Below are positions 40,838 to 53,030 of a DNA stretch of 64,000 bases, one piece after another. Positions within the stretch are counted from its first letter, which is position 1. Every line of letters starts with the position of its first letter. The translations under genes were made by a program, and so were the position numbers. The DNA is from Eleginops maclovinus (lineage: Eukaryota > Chordata > Actinopteri > Perciformes > Eleginopidae), in contig NC_086355.1 of the NCBI RefSeq assembly GCF_036324505.1, positions 19,768,518 through 19,832,517 on the forward strand, read 5' to 3'. Under the pieces are notes generated by a model. The model saw nothing but the letters and a program-made list of their open reading frames with translations, was not told the DNA's origin and did no database searches.

Positions 40838-40990
40838 GCGTTTGGGATTTGTTCCTTTCTTGTAGTGTTATATAGGTTTGTGTGCATGTAAATGGTCTGC
40901 AAAGGCTAAAATCCCAAAGTTCCCTCCAGAAGGAGTTCCTCTTCAAAGCGTATGAGTAAGAAATCTCCCTCTCTGTACGTTAAGGTCTGT
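40838..40990 (+). repeat. Dispersed fish repeat family X, copy 3 (fragment)
   Basis: Carries GTGCATGTAAATGGTCTGCA and AAAGGCTAAAATCCCAAAGT, then CCTCCAGAAGGAGTTCCTCT, which aligns with the head of copy 1 at 1560-1480 on the minus strand. Confidence 0.6.
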
Positions 40991-41279
40991 GCAAAGGGGG
41001 TTGTTATTGTTCATAGCCTAATTTTTTTAAATCTTTTTTATTCCAAAAAACATGGTGACATTTTCTTTCTGTTGACTTGTTTATCTTTTTATAGTGCAAT
41101 ATAAAGAGATATAGAGAATTCCCTCTCTAAAACCTTAGACATTTACAGATCAGCAAAGTCAATCAATAATTTTAAACCTGACCATACAAATGAGCACATA
41201 TTGTACAGATACTGTATATAAGACTAGGTTTCTTTTTTATATTTAAACAGAGACTCTCCTTTTGACCTGTCTCACTTGT

Positions 41280-41395
41280 ATAACACTCTCTTTGGGGTGC
41301 CATCGAGCAAGGCACTTTAATGCAGCTCATTGGAGCAACTGTCTGCCCAGTTGTTTAGTAGTAAAGACGCATGTGCAAGCTATGAAATAGAGAAA
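41280..41395 (+). repeat. Possible SINE-tail fragment
   Basis: CCATCGAGCAAGGCACTTTA followed by TGCAGCTCATTGGAGCAACT resembles the 3' part of fish tRNA-derived SINEs. No tRNA-like head is visible upstream. Confidence 0.35.
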
Positions 41396-42116
41396 TGATG
41401 GGCTTCAATCTATTAAATATTATATTTAAGACATTTGAAACAATCGTAGCCACAGCAGCATCATGTCAAGTATTTGCTCTAAATATGAGTGCATGGCGCC
41501 ACCTAGAGGTCGTTCAATGACAGTGACACAAGCATTTGTAGAACTCACCAATATGCTTTATTTGTATTAATGAATACTGGAAACACTAAAGCAGCAATGA
41601 TAATAACACTAAATAGACAAACCAAATTATGCGACTATTTAATGTTCACTGAATGTTACAGTAAAGCAAAAAGAAAGAGTGTAGAAATGATTGTTATTAC
41701 CTATTATATTAGAGTTCATAGCCTTTAAAATGTTTTTTTCCCTACCTAAAGTCCCAAATATTCACATATAAATAAATAAGTTTAATATGTTTGCCATTAA
41801 CTTCATGATTCTTGATAACAAGTTTAATATTTTTATTTTGCAAAAAACTAAATACACGTTGGGTTTCATTTTTTTTATTTCCTTTTTTTTAATTTCCTTA
41901 AGTAAGCTGTCGTAAAGCTGTGGTTCAAACACAGGTCAATTGTGAAGAACAGTTTTGCAACATTGCTGTGAGATTCTAATTAAAAAAATATCGCAAAATT
42001 GATGGGCATTAATTCATGAATCAGCAATGCCAGTGTGCATGATCTGGACCCAGAAAAGCTACCAAAATCTTTTATATTTTGAAGGTAATAGGATTTCTCT
42101 TCCTCCAAAATTATCC
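41396..42116. other. 3' flank and probable 3' UTR of LCT copy A
   Basis: AT-rich DNA. A minus-strand AATAAA at 41874-41879 and another at 41832-41837 could end the LCT transcript. Nothing else is recognised. Confidence 0.35.
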
Positions 42117-42355
42117 TCACATTCTTTCCATGTTAACAGATTCCACCGCTGCTTTCTTTAAGTTACTTTTGGTTTTCCATAGCCGATGTACAACAAAGAC
42201 TACACCAATCACACTTACAAGAAGAAATGCAAAGAGGACATAGATTGCAACTTCTGCATTGTGAGTTGAAAGCTCGAGACCCAAGAAATCCACCATGGAC
42301 ACGGGCAGCATAGGGGCAGTTGTGTGGGGCATGGTCACTGCGGAGGTACTTGTTA
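42117..42355 (-). other. Copy A exon 17: membrane anchor and cytoplasmic tail
   Basis: Residues 1812-1890. A Ser/Thr/Pro-rich stalk is followed by a hydrophobic helix of about 21 residues ([21 protein letters not shown], residues 1847-1867) and a basic tail ([12 protein letters not shown]). This matches the type I anchor of LPH. An AATAAA on the minus strand lies at 41874-41879, about 240 bp past the stop, and is a plausible but unproven polyadenylation signal. Confidence 0.88.
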
Positions 42356-45300
42356 CTGTTAAAAGACAGGGACAAGGGTTTGAGTGACTTATACACAAGG
42401 ACCATACATTTCGCAATTTGACCAGAAGTATCCCTCTTCTATTCTACAGTGATGGATTTTATATATTTTTTTGTACTAAGCAAAACGTTACCTTCAGGTT
42501 CAGGGTTCAAACACTCATGAGGCCCGAGAGCTGGATCTGGGAAGCCATTGCAGGTGATGATAGAGGTGTAGCGAGAAGCTGAGTTTTTAGGGATTCGAGG
42601 AAGGGTGGGGTCGGAGCGATTCACAAAGAAAAGTCCAAATCGCTCTGAGTAGCCAGCGGCCCACTCAAGGTTGTCCATTAATGACCAGGCTGTATATCCT
42701 CTTAGATCAACTCCGTCCAGAACAGTGGCTGAAAGATACAGTAAAGGGTACTGTTAACATGCATGTTTACAACAAAAAGCAATCGTATTCCCATGAATCC
42801 ACACAATACTTGTGTTTTTGTTGGCTGTGTTACCTTTAAGTGCCTGATTGATGTAGTTTTCATAATAATACTTCCTGTGGACGTCATTCAAGTCCACTTC
42901 TCCTCGCTCTGAGACCCCATTTTCTGTGACATAGATAGGTGGGTTCCCATACTCATCCTTGATAAATTTGAGGAGTTTCCTAAATCCAAATGGAGTAATT
43001 TTGAGCCAGAAGGAGCCAGATTCAATCCAGGTGCGGTCATGGGTGGCTCCAGTGCCCCTGGAGATTGGAAAGGACATTATCTCAGTATTAGGGCAGCCAT
43101 TTTAAGTTGATCAAAGTTTGGCATTTTTCCCTCTTGTATCACCATTCTTCACTCTGCTATGAGGTGCACAGGAAGCAACTACAGTATATCTAGGTGTCAA
43201 ATGTTTGTATTCCGACATACCTGTCACCTTCATAATCCTGCTGATTTCCTAAATCAACTGGGTATGAAAGAACTGAGCAGTAGTGGTTGAGGCCAAAGTA
43301 ATCATGGGTCCCATTGATCCTCTTGATTTCCTCAGGTGTAAACTCAGGAAGCCTTTATTAGAAAGAACATTATTTTTTATAATACCCAATCCCAACCCAT
43401 AGAATCCCCTTTATCCTTAATACTCATTGCTACATAAAGTTCAAACTTTTACAAGCAAATTATTTTAAGATAACGAAACAATAAGCAAAGCTATGGTTGG
43501 AATTTGAAGTAGAATATGACAGAATGCATTTATTTATTTAGCCCTCATCACCATTTCTATAGCAACCATCTTTCTAAGGCATACCTGTTTTGAATACCAA
43601 ACCAAATGTAGATATGTGCTTATTATGGTATAACCAATTGTTTAATTACCGTGATTCAGGGAGACCTACAGCAAGGCTTCTTTCACGAATGACTGTTTTC
43701 ATTATCTCAGGATAGTCACCTCTGAAGATTGGATGGGCAAACCATCCAAGGAAGAACTGTAAAGATCATATATCAGGAATGATACATTGTATGATGATTG
43801 AGTTGAATAAGGTGAAGGAAAACAACTGAATAAGGTATGATGTCAGAATGTCATTGTCTACCTGCAGGTAGCGGTTGGTTGCATCTACATCCTCCTGCTT
43901 ATATGGGTTTCTTGGCTCTGTCCAATCAGAGTTGATGGTAATCGAGATGAGGCCTCTCTGTGTTGCACGGTACTTGTCATTGTACAGATGCCAGGCCTCA
44001 GCGTGGGCCTTAATAAGGTTGTGAGCAGCAATATACTGCCTATTGTAAATGCCTGAAATATTGGAGGCATTATTTAGGTTGCTGTTATTTGTCATCATAC
44101 AGGACAAGTTAAAGGTTTAGGGTTAGTCATAAGTGAAATTGAGAAACCCTTACAAAGTGAATCAGTGTTAACTGAAATTTAAAATAACATTTCGAAACAC
44201 AAAAAGGTAAGGGACAAGTAGGAGAACAATATCATCAACCTCAAAACCTTAAAACATATGGTCTCACTCTGAATATTGGCAGCGTGTCAACAGAAAGTTG
44301 TTTGATTACCTGGAGCAAAAGTACCATATCCGTAGCCAAGGTTGGCTACAATGTAGGGTTCATTTAGAGTGATCCAGAACTTCACCTTTTGCCCAAATCG
44401 ACTGAATAAAAGATCGGCATAACCTCTGAACCTCTCGACAATGGTTTCATTCTCCCAGCCCCCCACTTTCTGTAGAGCTTCGGGTAGGTCCCAGTGGTAC
44501 AGGGTCAACTGGGAAACAGAGGTGAGGAAATTTGACGAACACTACTATACACGTTTTTTTAAACTTCCAGTAAAAGCCATTGAAGTCCAAAGTTTTCAAA
44601 TGCAGCACTACATGATGGAATAGATTGATGGTTATAAACAACAGCACTGCCTACCTGGGGCTGAATATTAGCAGCTTCCAAGGCATCCAGTAATCTATGG
44701 TAATAGTTCACTCCAGCTTCATTGACGTGGTTTGTGGTGCCATCTGGGAGCACTCTGGGCCAGGATACAGAGAAGCGATAGTGGGTCACCTTCAACGTCT
44801 TTAGCACCTCCACATCCTTGTCAATCTTGTTGTAACTATCGCAAGCAATGTCGCCATTGTCACTGTTTGACACTTTCAATGGAGTATGGGCAAACTTGTC
44901 CCAGATACTCAGTCCTTTTCCATCGGACCTCCAGCTTCCTTCAATCTGAAATGAAAGAAAAGTTATATTACAGAACCAGCCATAGTTAAAGCTACCTTTT
45001 TTCTTCATGCCACTCAAGGGCACTGCCATTATAGAATAATGAATGTGTAATGTGACTTACTTGGTAAGAGGCACTGGCAGTACTCCACTTAAAGGACTTT
45101 GGAAACTCTCCATACAGTAGCTTCTCGTCATCTGGTAATGGAAAGCCATTGTCCTTTATGACTTGATAATAATAGTGAGCAGAGCGTTTTGGTGTCCTGG
45201 GTTGGATTGGGTTAGTGAAGTCCACATGGTGCAGCCCAAATCCTACTTTGTACCCATTGAGCCACTCAAAAGAATCCATGAGAGCTGTTGCTATGTATCC

Positions 45301-48300
45301 TTTTACCTTCACACCATCGAGATTATTAGCTGTGAAAGTATATGATAATAGAGGTAACATATTTTAGCAATGAAACAATTTCAATGTGTAAAGCATTTTT
45401 TAAACTTCAATAATGATGTGCACACATACCCTTTAAAGCCTCATCAACGTAAGTTTTGTAGTAAAATACTCTGTCGATGTCATCAACAGTGATCATAAAG
45501 TGTGTAGCAACTCCATTCTCTGTAATAAAAATCTCCGGATCTCCATACTCCTCTTTGATCCAGTTTAGGAGTCTTCTCAAGCCCCATGCGACAGCTCTCT
45601 GATTTCCGATGGCAGTAGTTGGTGAATCACTTTCTTCTGCTTCTGACAAGTCCTGGTCATATTCGTATGATTGAGGTTTAAGCTGTGCAGTAACATGGCT
45701 TACTATTTTTGTGGTGTAATGATTAACACAGAACATGTCAGCAGTTCCCTTGATGAACATCTTTTCTTCTTCAGTAAATGAAGGAAGTCTTGTCTCTATA
45801 AGACGTTGGAGCTCACTTTTGTTTCCAACTTGCCATTTCATGGCATCAGGATAGTCACCATTCTTGAAAATGGGGTGTGCAAACCAACCCAGTTGGAACT
45901 GCAGAGCGCGGTCAGCAGCCACCACTTCACGAGGAACATTAACATCTTTAGGTTCAAACCAATCAGCATTAAGGGCAATGGATATAAGACCACCTTGGGA
46001 TTTACGATATGTATCATCATATGTGTGGTAGGCCTTAGCGTGGGCTTTTATAAGGTTGTGTGCAACTCTGTATGGTGCAATTCCTGGATTTTTAACATTG
46101 GGTGGGACCTGTCCAAGTCCATATCCTGACCATGCAATTGTATGAGGCTGGTTGAAGGTCATCCAAAATTTCACTCTGTTGCCAAATGTGGCAAAGCAGA
46201 AGTCACAAAAGTCATTAAAAACGTTAATCATCTCTACATTTTCCCAGCCACCAAGTGTTTGCAAGGCTTCAGGAAGGTCCCAGTGGTAGAGTGTCACCAT
46301 GGGAGTGATGTTATATGCTAAGAGGCCGTCAATGAGTCTATTGTAGTAGTCAACACCTTTCTGGTTCAGAGATGCACGGTGACCGTCAGGAAAGATCCTG
46401 GACCAGGACAAAGAGAATCTGTACGACTTCACCTTCAGAGCTCGCAGCATGTAGAAGTCTTCTTCAAGTCTGTGGTAGCTGTCACAGGCAACATTTCCAT
46501 TGGCATTATCAAGAATACTGCCAGGTTTTTGGGCGAATGTATCCCAGACACTGGGCCCCTTCCCATCAGCATTCCAGCCACCTTCAATCTGGTAGGCCGA
46601 AGATGATACTCCCCAACTGAAGCCTTGTGGGAAAGTGCCGTAGTGGTAGAGCTTTCTCTGAAAATTGGACTGGTGAGAGAATTTCTCCCAGACAACACTG
46701 GCTTGGGATGGAACAGTGGAAGGTGGGATTGAAGAAATTTGTTTTGAGTCTGTGTTTTTCAGGTCTGCTGCATAAGAAATCTTTTTTTTTGCAGCAAACC
46801 CATTGTTTTCAATAACTGAAGAGTAAAAGTAGGCCGACTGCTTTGGAGTCCTGGGCCTGTCAGGCAGGTCAAAGTTGACATGGTGCATCCCAAAACGTTC
46901 ACTGTAGCCTTCTGGACCTTCAAAGCCATCCATGAGTGACTGGACAGTAAACCGCTGCACATTTACCCCATCCAAATGTATAGCTGTGGAGAGATTAACA
47001 AAATTACAAAATTCAGCTACTTAAACCAATTTGTATGACACATTTTGAAATTGTGCAACAATAACATTATCAAGTGTGCAACGGATGACTAAGTGCATAT
47101 TACTGATGTTTGGTGCGAATGCCCATTTATAAATATAGGCACATTAAATTAAAAAGTACAATAAACTAGTAAACTAGTTTAACCAACATACCTTTAAGGG
47201 CCTCATTGATGTAACTCTTCATGTAGTCTATTCTACTGATATCATTGAGACTGTCCCCACTGTACTCAGTAGGCATACCATTCCCAGTAATGTGGATTGG
47301 CACTTTGGTGACACTCACATACTCTGTGGAAATATAGTTTAGCAGCCTTCTGAGACCCCAAGGTGCAGAATATATCCAGTCAGAAGCTGTTGAGGACCAT
47401 GATGGATCTACATGTGCCAGGAAGTTGCCAACCCCTTGAGGACCAGGGGTGCAGCCACCAAGACTGTTGTTGACTAACCGGGAGGTATAATGGTTTAATC
47501 CAAAGAAGTCAGCTGTTCCATGTATCCTCTTCCTCTCTTCAGCTGTGAAAACCGGGAGTATTGCAGGTTCAGAGAGAGGACACTCTTTTCTTTTTTGTTC
47601 AATCTGAGTCTTGAGTGTTGCAGGGTAATCTCCATCAACAAATATGGGATGTGCAAACCAGCCCAGCATGAACTGCAGGTAGCGATCTGCTGCTGCAATG
47701 TCTTCTGGTCTGGAGGGGTCCACAGGTTCAGCCCAGTCAGAGTTCAATGCAATGCCCACTGTGCCTCCTTGTGTCTTCCTGTACTTCTCATTGTAGACAT
47801 GCCAGGCCTCAGCATGGGATTTGATCATGTTGTGAGTCGCCTGCAAAGATATAAAAAAGTATGAGGTAATAAATTGAGGTTTGCTCTGTGTCAAAATGTA
47901 TCTACAATATAATATAAATATTGCCCTCACCTGGTAGGAGGCCACCACGTAGTCTTTTACTCCAGGGGCATGCTCACCAGTGCCATACCCAGCATGGCTC
48001 ACCACCCAGGGGCTACTGAAAGTGTTCCAGGTCTTGACTCTGTCTCCAAACCTGGAGAAGCAGAAGTCTGTGTAGACCTTGAAGGCTTCAACAATGGAAG
48101 CGTTGGTCCATCCACCGTAGTCCTGGAGTGCCTGGGGCAGATCCCAGTGGTAAAGCGTGACAACAGGTTTTATGCCAGAATCAATGAGTGCATTGATCAG
48201 CTTGTCATAGTAGAGAGCACCTTTCTCAGAATGAATGCCCTGGTGGCCCGAGGGAAAAATGCGTGCCCAAGAGATGGAAAACTGGTAGGTGTTAACATTA

Positions 48301-50856
48301 AGACCTCGCAGGAGGTAGACATCAAAATCCACTTTGTGGAAACTGTCACAAGCCAGATCAGCGGTCTGATTTGCAAAGGCTAGGCCCTCATGACCAAAAT
48401 GGTCCCAAATCGTCTCTCCCTTCCCATCTTCAGCCCAGCCTCCCTCAACCTTGAAAGACTCACTGGAGGTGGCCCATTGGAAGTCAACAGGAAAGGACTC
48501 GTTCAAGAAAGTATCTCGCTCAGTAGAAGTCATGGTGACAAAATCACTCCAGGTTTTGCAGTAGGTCATGGAACAGGACAATGTTTGAAGATGACTTCTG
48601 TCACTTTGATGACTGTAGATAAGAGGAACAACATGATGAAAATAAAATCAGATGAATATATTAAAGCAAAAATCCAACAAGTATGCTTTATAATAGACTG
48701 GGATAAACAGGTGGAACCAAGTTAGATTACTTATTCTAAATTGTGGTTGATATATAGCAGATTAAATCTTTGACATTCGCAATGTAATACCGTGTTGGGG
48801 TGCGGTAAGCTGGACGTAACGTATCTACCATGTCAAATCCAAGAACATTTTGACCTCCATTGCTCAGCGCTGTAAAGTATAAGAATGTATCACATGATGC
48901 AAGTACATTATCGTCATTGATATTAAATTATATTAGTATTCTTGAAACAGTAATGTCAGTTTTCATATAGTCTATCTCTGATATTAAATAAATAAATGAC
49001 AGATAGAGGTTAGACCCAGTGGTTATTTTGTGTCAAGTATTTGCATGTCCATGTAAAGTCCAAAGTCCTAAAAGTTTGAGTCTAAAGTCCTAAACAAGTC
49101 ATAATGTGGTCTTCCAAATGTAATACAAATTTAACCATTGAATTATTTTTATTTTTTGGGGGACTTGATTGGTTACTGTCTGATTACCTTTTAACATGTT
49201 GGTATCTGAGGGGAACTGATATGAAGAACAGTCCATGAGGTCCACCTCATAAAACAAAATGGGTTTGTCTCCACACTTTCCCTGCAAGGAAACATTTAAA
49301 TCTAATTGAAGTAAACTAAATCATGGCCTGAAAATGTGTTATGTTTACAGCTGAATAATGTACATACCAAATCACTTTTCAGTTCCTCAGCCAGGTTTTG
49401 TCCAGCAGTGCAGTCATATTGAATTTTAATGGAAAGAAAATCTGTATATTTCTGAAATAGAGACATACATAGAGTGAAGCTAGATGTTAAAGGCATATTA
49501 CCCTGGCACACATTAAATAACATGTTTGTCCAAAAGCTCTATCTTGTCTTTGCATTTACTTAATTAATGTGCTTGTTTTGTGTGTCTCCATATCATCTCA
49601 CCAGGAGTTGAGTGTCACTGATGATTGGGACTTTACTGGCCTTTATCCCAACTGATATTCCTCCATCTGAAATACATAGCATGTATGCAATACGGTTAAA
49701 GAGCTTCACATTTACTCGTCTGTAGACCAAAAAAAACACATTCTCTTATCACGACCCTTGGTACACACTGATATGGAAACCATTATCTCATGAAGCACTG
49801 CCATAATTAGTGTCATTCAAATAAATCTGGACAACTTGAAAACAGATGATAAGAAAGCACAGTTCCATTATATGATGAAGCTTAAGTAACTCTACTTTGC
49901 TCCTGGTGATTACAGGGCATGCAGAATACTGAGCAGCATCACTGTAATTAGTGTTATTGTTTTTAAATGGCAATGCCCTGTTCTCAACATCCCACTATAA
50001 AACCCAAAAATGTCTATCTACCTACTTAACTAGCTATAAAACTTTTGCCACTTCTATATACTTATGTAATCTTGCTTTTTTTGATTTCAGGCTACTTAAT
50101 GGGGGCATTTTAGGAGGGTACACAAGGTCAAAATATACATGCATACTGACTAACCATTTCAACCTTTTTCTAAATATGTACACACACTTTCATATCTCCC
50201 CATTCCATACAGCAGCACTTTTAATCAAGTAATCATCAGTCTTCAGTTCTTCAGCATGCATTAAATATAGATGTCCTACCTCGCCCTGGAAACAGTTGGT
50301 GATAATGGCGGTAGATACTATTGTGTGCATCAAGAGCGTTTTGCAGCTCAGCATCCATCAGCTCCTCCAAGCTGCTCAGTGTCACCCAGGACTCTGATAG
50401 GTCTCCAAATTCTCCAAACACAAACTCTGCATACTGCCTAAACATGTCCCCCAGCTCCGGGCTCTCCCAGCCTCCATACCTCGATCTCAGAGAGTCTGGC
50501 ACTGTGGATCCATGCAGGACCACCAGAGGCTGAAGGCCCACATCCAGAAGCTGTTTCATCAGGGTGTGGTAGCAGGACACCACGGCCTGCTGCGGGTTTC
50601 CGGGGAAGCCCGTAGGAAGAAGTTGAACCCATGACAGCGGCACTTTGAAGTGGGTCAACCCTCTGCTCTGGAGGGACTCAAAGTGCTGTTGAGCGCCAAG
50701 AGGTATGGGATAACTGCAGTCGAATGCGTCCAAAACGGACCCTTTTACTTGTTCCTTGGTCATAGGACCTGCAAGAAACATGACCTGGTCATCCTGTTTC
50801 TGGCACACGCAACCAGTGATCAAACCCAGATAGAGAAGTCTCTCCAGTATCGACAT
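42117..50856 (-). CDS. lct: Lactase-phlorizin hydrolase (LCT/LPH), complete 17-exon gene, copy A
   Basis: Type I membrane beta-glycosidase of the intestinal brush border (family knowledge), built from four GH1 units. Exons in transcription order: 50856-50280, 49666-49602, 49451-49368, 49281-49188, 48869-48791, 48612-47931, 47840-47192, 46983-45430, 45329-45061, 44945-44655, 44508-44310, 44052-43862, 43756-43650, 43352-43221, 43057-42834, 42728-42492, 42355-42117. Every junction is GT-AG, phases agree, and the total of 5673 nt gives 1890 residues plus stop; human LPH is about 1927. The start was chosen because a hydrophobic signal peptide ([18 protein letters not shown]) follows directly and a TATA box lies 45 bp upstream. 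GH1 motifs such as YHWDLP and the NHYT region recur in units II-IV. Only unit IV keeps both catalytic Glu (E1498 in TLNEP, E1703 in VTENG). It lies head to head with copy B. No frameshift or stop interrupts it. Confidence 0.95.
42541..45120 (-). other. Copy A GH1 unit IV (exons 9-16), intact lactase-type catalytic unit
   Basis: Corresponds to the lactase unit of mammalian LPH. Acid/base Glu1498 lies in ITLNEP and nucleophile Glu1703 in YVTENG. Exons 10-16 carry [37 protein letters not shown] and the C-terminal [16 protein letters not shown] block that binds the sugar at subsite -1. Exon 12 is 12 nt shorter than in copy B and removes four residues of the loop just after the acid/base strand ([14 protein letters not shown] here, [18 protein letters not shown] in B). 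Predicted active, but loop geometry may differ. Confidence 0.88.
45142..46651 (-). other. Copy A GH1 unit III (exons 8-9), acid/base Glu replaced by Gln
   Basis: A full GH1 domain corresponding to the phlorizin-hydrolase unit of mammalian LPH. It carries [43 protein letters not shown] and CVNHYTT. The nucleophile motif IFITENG is intact (Glu at residue 1232). The acid/base motif is TFNQP, with Gln at residue 1022 where active O-glycosidases have Glu; the codon is CAG. Spacing between the two positions is 210 residues, close to the 208 between E1065 and E1273 in human LPH as I recall them, so the alignment is not in doubt. Confidence 0.88.
46796..48612 (-). other. Copy A GH1 unit II (exons 6, 7 and 5' part of 8), catalytic residues lost
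   Basis: The fold motifs are well kept ([47 protein letters not shown]). The acid/base motif TFNEP reads TFSSP (Ser at residue 500), and the nucleophile motif ITENG reads ITGNG (Gly at residue 713). Both catalytic Glu are missing, so a retaining GH1 mechanism is not possible. Intron 6 (47841-47930) is 90 bp, has no stop in frame and splits the unit after VVASYQ. Unit II ends in exon 8 at the [12 protein letters not shown] segment. Confidence 0.88.
48791..50856 (-). other. Copy A GH1 unit I (exons 1-5), degenerate and short
   Basis: Residues 1-299 after splicing. The sequence follows the GH1 plan only in outline: [12 protein letters not shown] stands where active units have the RFSxSWxRI strand, and [10 protein letters not shown] replaces the [11 protein letters not shown] motif. 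The acid/base position (NEP in active units) reads VTLSS, and no TENG-like nucleophile motif is present in exons 2-5. The unit is about 300 residues against about 450 in a full GH1 domain. A short inactive first unit is also the rule in mammalian LPH, where the pro-region aids folding. Activity is therefore not expected. Confidence 0.85.
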
Positions 50857-50900
50857 GTTGTCAGAGTAAGGGAAACTGAATTAACTATTGGATGGCGAAC

Positions 50901-50908
50901 CTTTATAG
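50901..50908 (-). promoter_or_regulatory. TATA box of LCT copy A
   Basis: On the minus strand the sequence reads GCTATAAAGGTTCG, 45 bp upstream of the ATG at 50856, which would put transcription start near 50870-50876 and give a very short 5' UTR. An AGTTAAT half-site resembling HNF1 lies between the TATA box and the ATG. A CCATAAAG element, similar to CDX-type sites, lies at about 50945-50953. HNF1 and CDX2 act on mammalian LCT promoters; their role here is inference. Confidence 0.5.
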
Positions 50909-53030
50909 CAGAGCTGTTTTCAATCCGTCATAACTGGTGTGATGCTTTATGGCATGTTTGGTAAGAGTGGTCACAGCCTTGAATGACTCTTGAGAGGGTC
51001 AAACAGGGGTTAGAAGACATTTATGATTAAAGGAATAAAAAATGTGTGTATAGGTCAGGGACGAAAACATCCGTCAGGATAATGGCAGTTGTTGGTTTAC
51101 AGCTTGTGATATTAAAAGTTAATAAAGAAACTGCTTATAGTATGTGACCTTTGTGTTTAGTTGTCATTTATCTAAATACCGTGTTTTAGTTAACTTAGCA
51201 TTTACACAATGTAAAAAAATATATATGTTGTTGTGTTCTGAATTTTAATTGGATTATGATGTCAAATAGTGTGGGAAGTGTACTAATATAAAACATATGA
51301 ATGCAATATATATGAGTAGGGAAGTGTTAACAAAGCGCAACAGCCTTAACCCTACAGGCACAGGTCATCAGAAAAAAACACATTCAAGATGTTTATATAC
51401 ATTGTTGAATCTAATCTTACCAGTCGACAAAGTCCTTTTATTATGGCTGAATCCATCTTCTTTCTATTAGCCTATACTAAAGGCCTGTGAGCTCTTTTGA
51501 TAAACAAAAAGAACAAATGCAGTTGATTACTTTTATTAAATTGTATTCACCTCGTAGGTTTTTCAATTGTTACTGTTGTTTTTTTTAAGACTTACATGCT
51601 GTTTGTTTTGAATTCATAAGTGGCCAGACAACGGCTTAGCCTCCTTTTATAGATTACCAAGTGTTTGCATATATTCAGTCAGTGATTTGAAATGATTGCT
51701 TAAATTGTTTTCACACAGGAATATGTGTGATAATCTCAATGTTGGAGAGATTGCCAAATAATGACTAACATTTTGACAACATTTGCTTTTCCTGACAGGA
51801 AGTGTATGGTTCAAAGGGAATTTATCTGCACTTCAGGTGAAGGTCGCTCTAAGGAGTCAACAGTTATCATTGTTGATGCTTTTAACCACTCAAGTTACAC
51901 ATTATCCAGGGCAGTGTGGGTGGTAATTCCAATGTTGTTGCAGGTTTTACATATAGGCATGGATTTAAATGTTTCTATAGGTTGCAATTACAACTTTGGT
52001 TCGAGGTGAAAACAGTTACGTTTCCAATTCCTCTTGCAATGCCAAATAAAAAATGAATAAATAATGAAACATTGTAATTTATTATTCTTATATTTATAAT
52101 ACACATTTATTTTTTTCACAAAAAGCTGGACTTCCATATCCAACCTTAGGTAATCCAAAAAGCTCTAACCTATCAGAGTTATGATTGCACAGCGGTTGAG
52201 TTTACTAACCCCAATGTGTGTCTGCTGACAATAGTTTATGATAGATACAGTGACAGCTGTTATACAGTATACTTGTTTTATTGTGGAACGAACAAGAAAA
52301 CATAGCTGGTAAAAGAGATCTCTGCTGTGATTCCATCGTTTTTAAAGTTCAAAGTAGCTTAATTAAAGGACATGCTATGAGAGAAATCAATCCAAGTTCT
52401 TAAAAGCATGTTTTGACTATATAATCCATGACTTGCAAATATGAGTACAGAGGAAGATGCAGTTATCAAGAGTCCAGAGTCTTTCTGAGCATATCACACC
52501 ACTGCAATTAAACGGGATGTGTTATCCATCTTTTCATTGATGCAATAAGAGAAAAAAAAGAATTACTTTTAGGAGGTTGTGCTATCAGTGGATTATATCA
52601 GTCAGTTATTCATCATTCATTCTTCAACTAAAGAATGGCAATACAAATATGTTTGTATACTGTTAATCTAGTATTACCTTCCAAAAGAGAAGAACGTGCA
52701 GCTTTATGGTTGAGAAGCCATTGCTGATAAATGTCTGGGTATGTGGTTTCAGCCTAGGGGTTACAATATAATGTTCCCATTACAATATTGGATAATATGT
52801 GGTTATGTCGTGAGAAATACATTGTAAACGGATTACTTTATGACCAACTGATAATCTTTCTTTCTATCTGAAAGCCTTCACCCCATCATTTATGGCACAG
52901 ATGGCATGTCTACCAATCCGGCCTTGTGTAGATTACTGTGCCGATCTTAATAATCAATCCAGGTTAGATCAATTAAATAATTCAGGCATTTCACCATGGA
53001 GCAATGCATTTACATTTGGCTCTTTTTTAT
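50907..53030. repeat. Direct duplication of the LCT intergenic interval, left copy (R1)
   Basis: Colinear with 53252-56010 in the same orientation. Matching blocks are 50907-51300 with 53252-53657, 52298-52615 with 53968-54296, and 52619-53030 with 55623-56010. The first block begins at the TATA region of copy A. The last block corresponds to intron 1 of copy B. Exon 1 and the first half of intron 1 are absent here, so this copy is a relic of a plus-strand LCT gene that has lost its start. Confidence 0.8.
52619..53030 (+). pseudogene. Relic of LCT intron 1 (third LCT copy without exon 1)
   Basis: Matches 55623-56010, the 3' half of intron 1 in LCT copy B, over about 400 bp with scattered substitutions. 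It is preceded at once by sequence matching the 5' flank of copy B (52298-52615). The junction near 52615-52619 deletes what corresponds to 54297-55622, including all of exon 1. No exon 2 equivalent follows before the R2 boundary at 53252. Confidence 0.6.

Noticed and set aside
47166..48581. Single-exon 471-residue GH1 protein reading through intron 6
   Set aside because: The frame is open through a 90-bp segment bounded by GTGAGG and TTTGCAG, and removing it restores continuous GH1 homology (VVASYQ joined to [10 protein letters not shown]). It is an intron.
48791..48869. Loss of exon 5 in LCT copy A
   Set aside because: It first seemed absent because it is short and diverged, but GT-AG borders, phase and length (79 nt against 88 in B) fit, and the full coding sum is divisible by 3.
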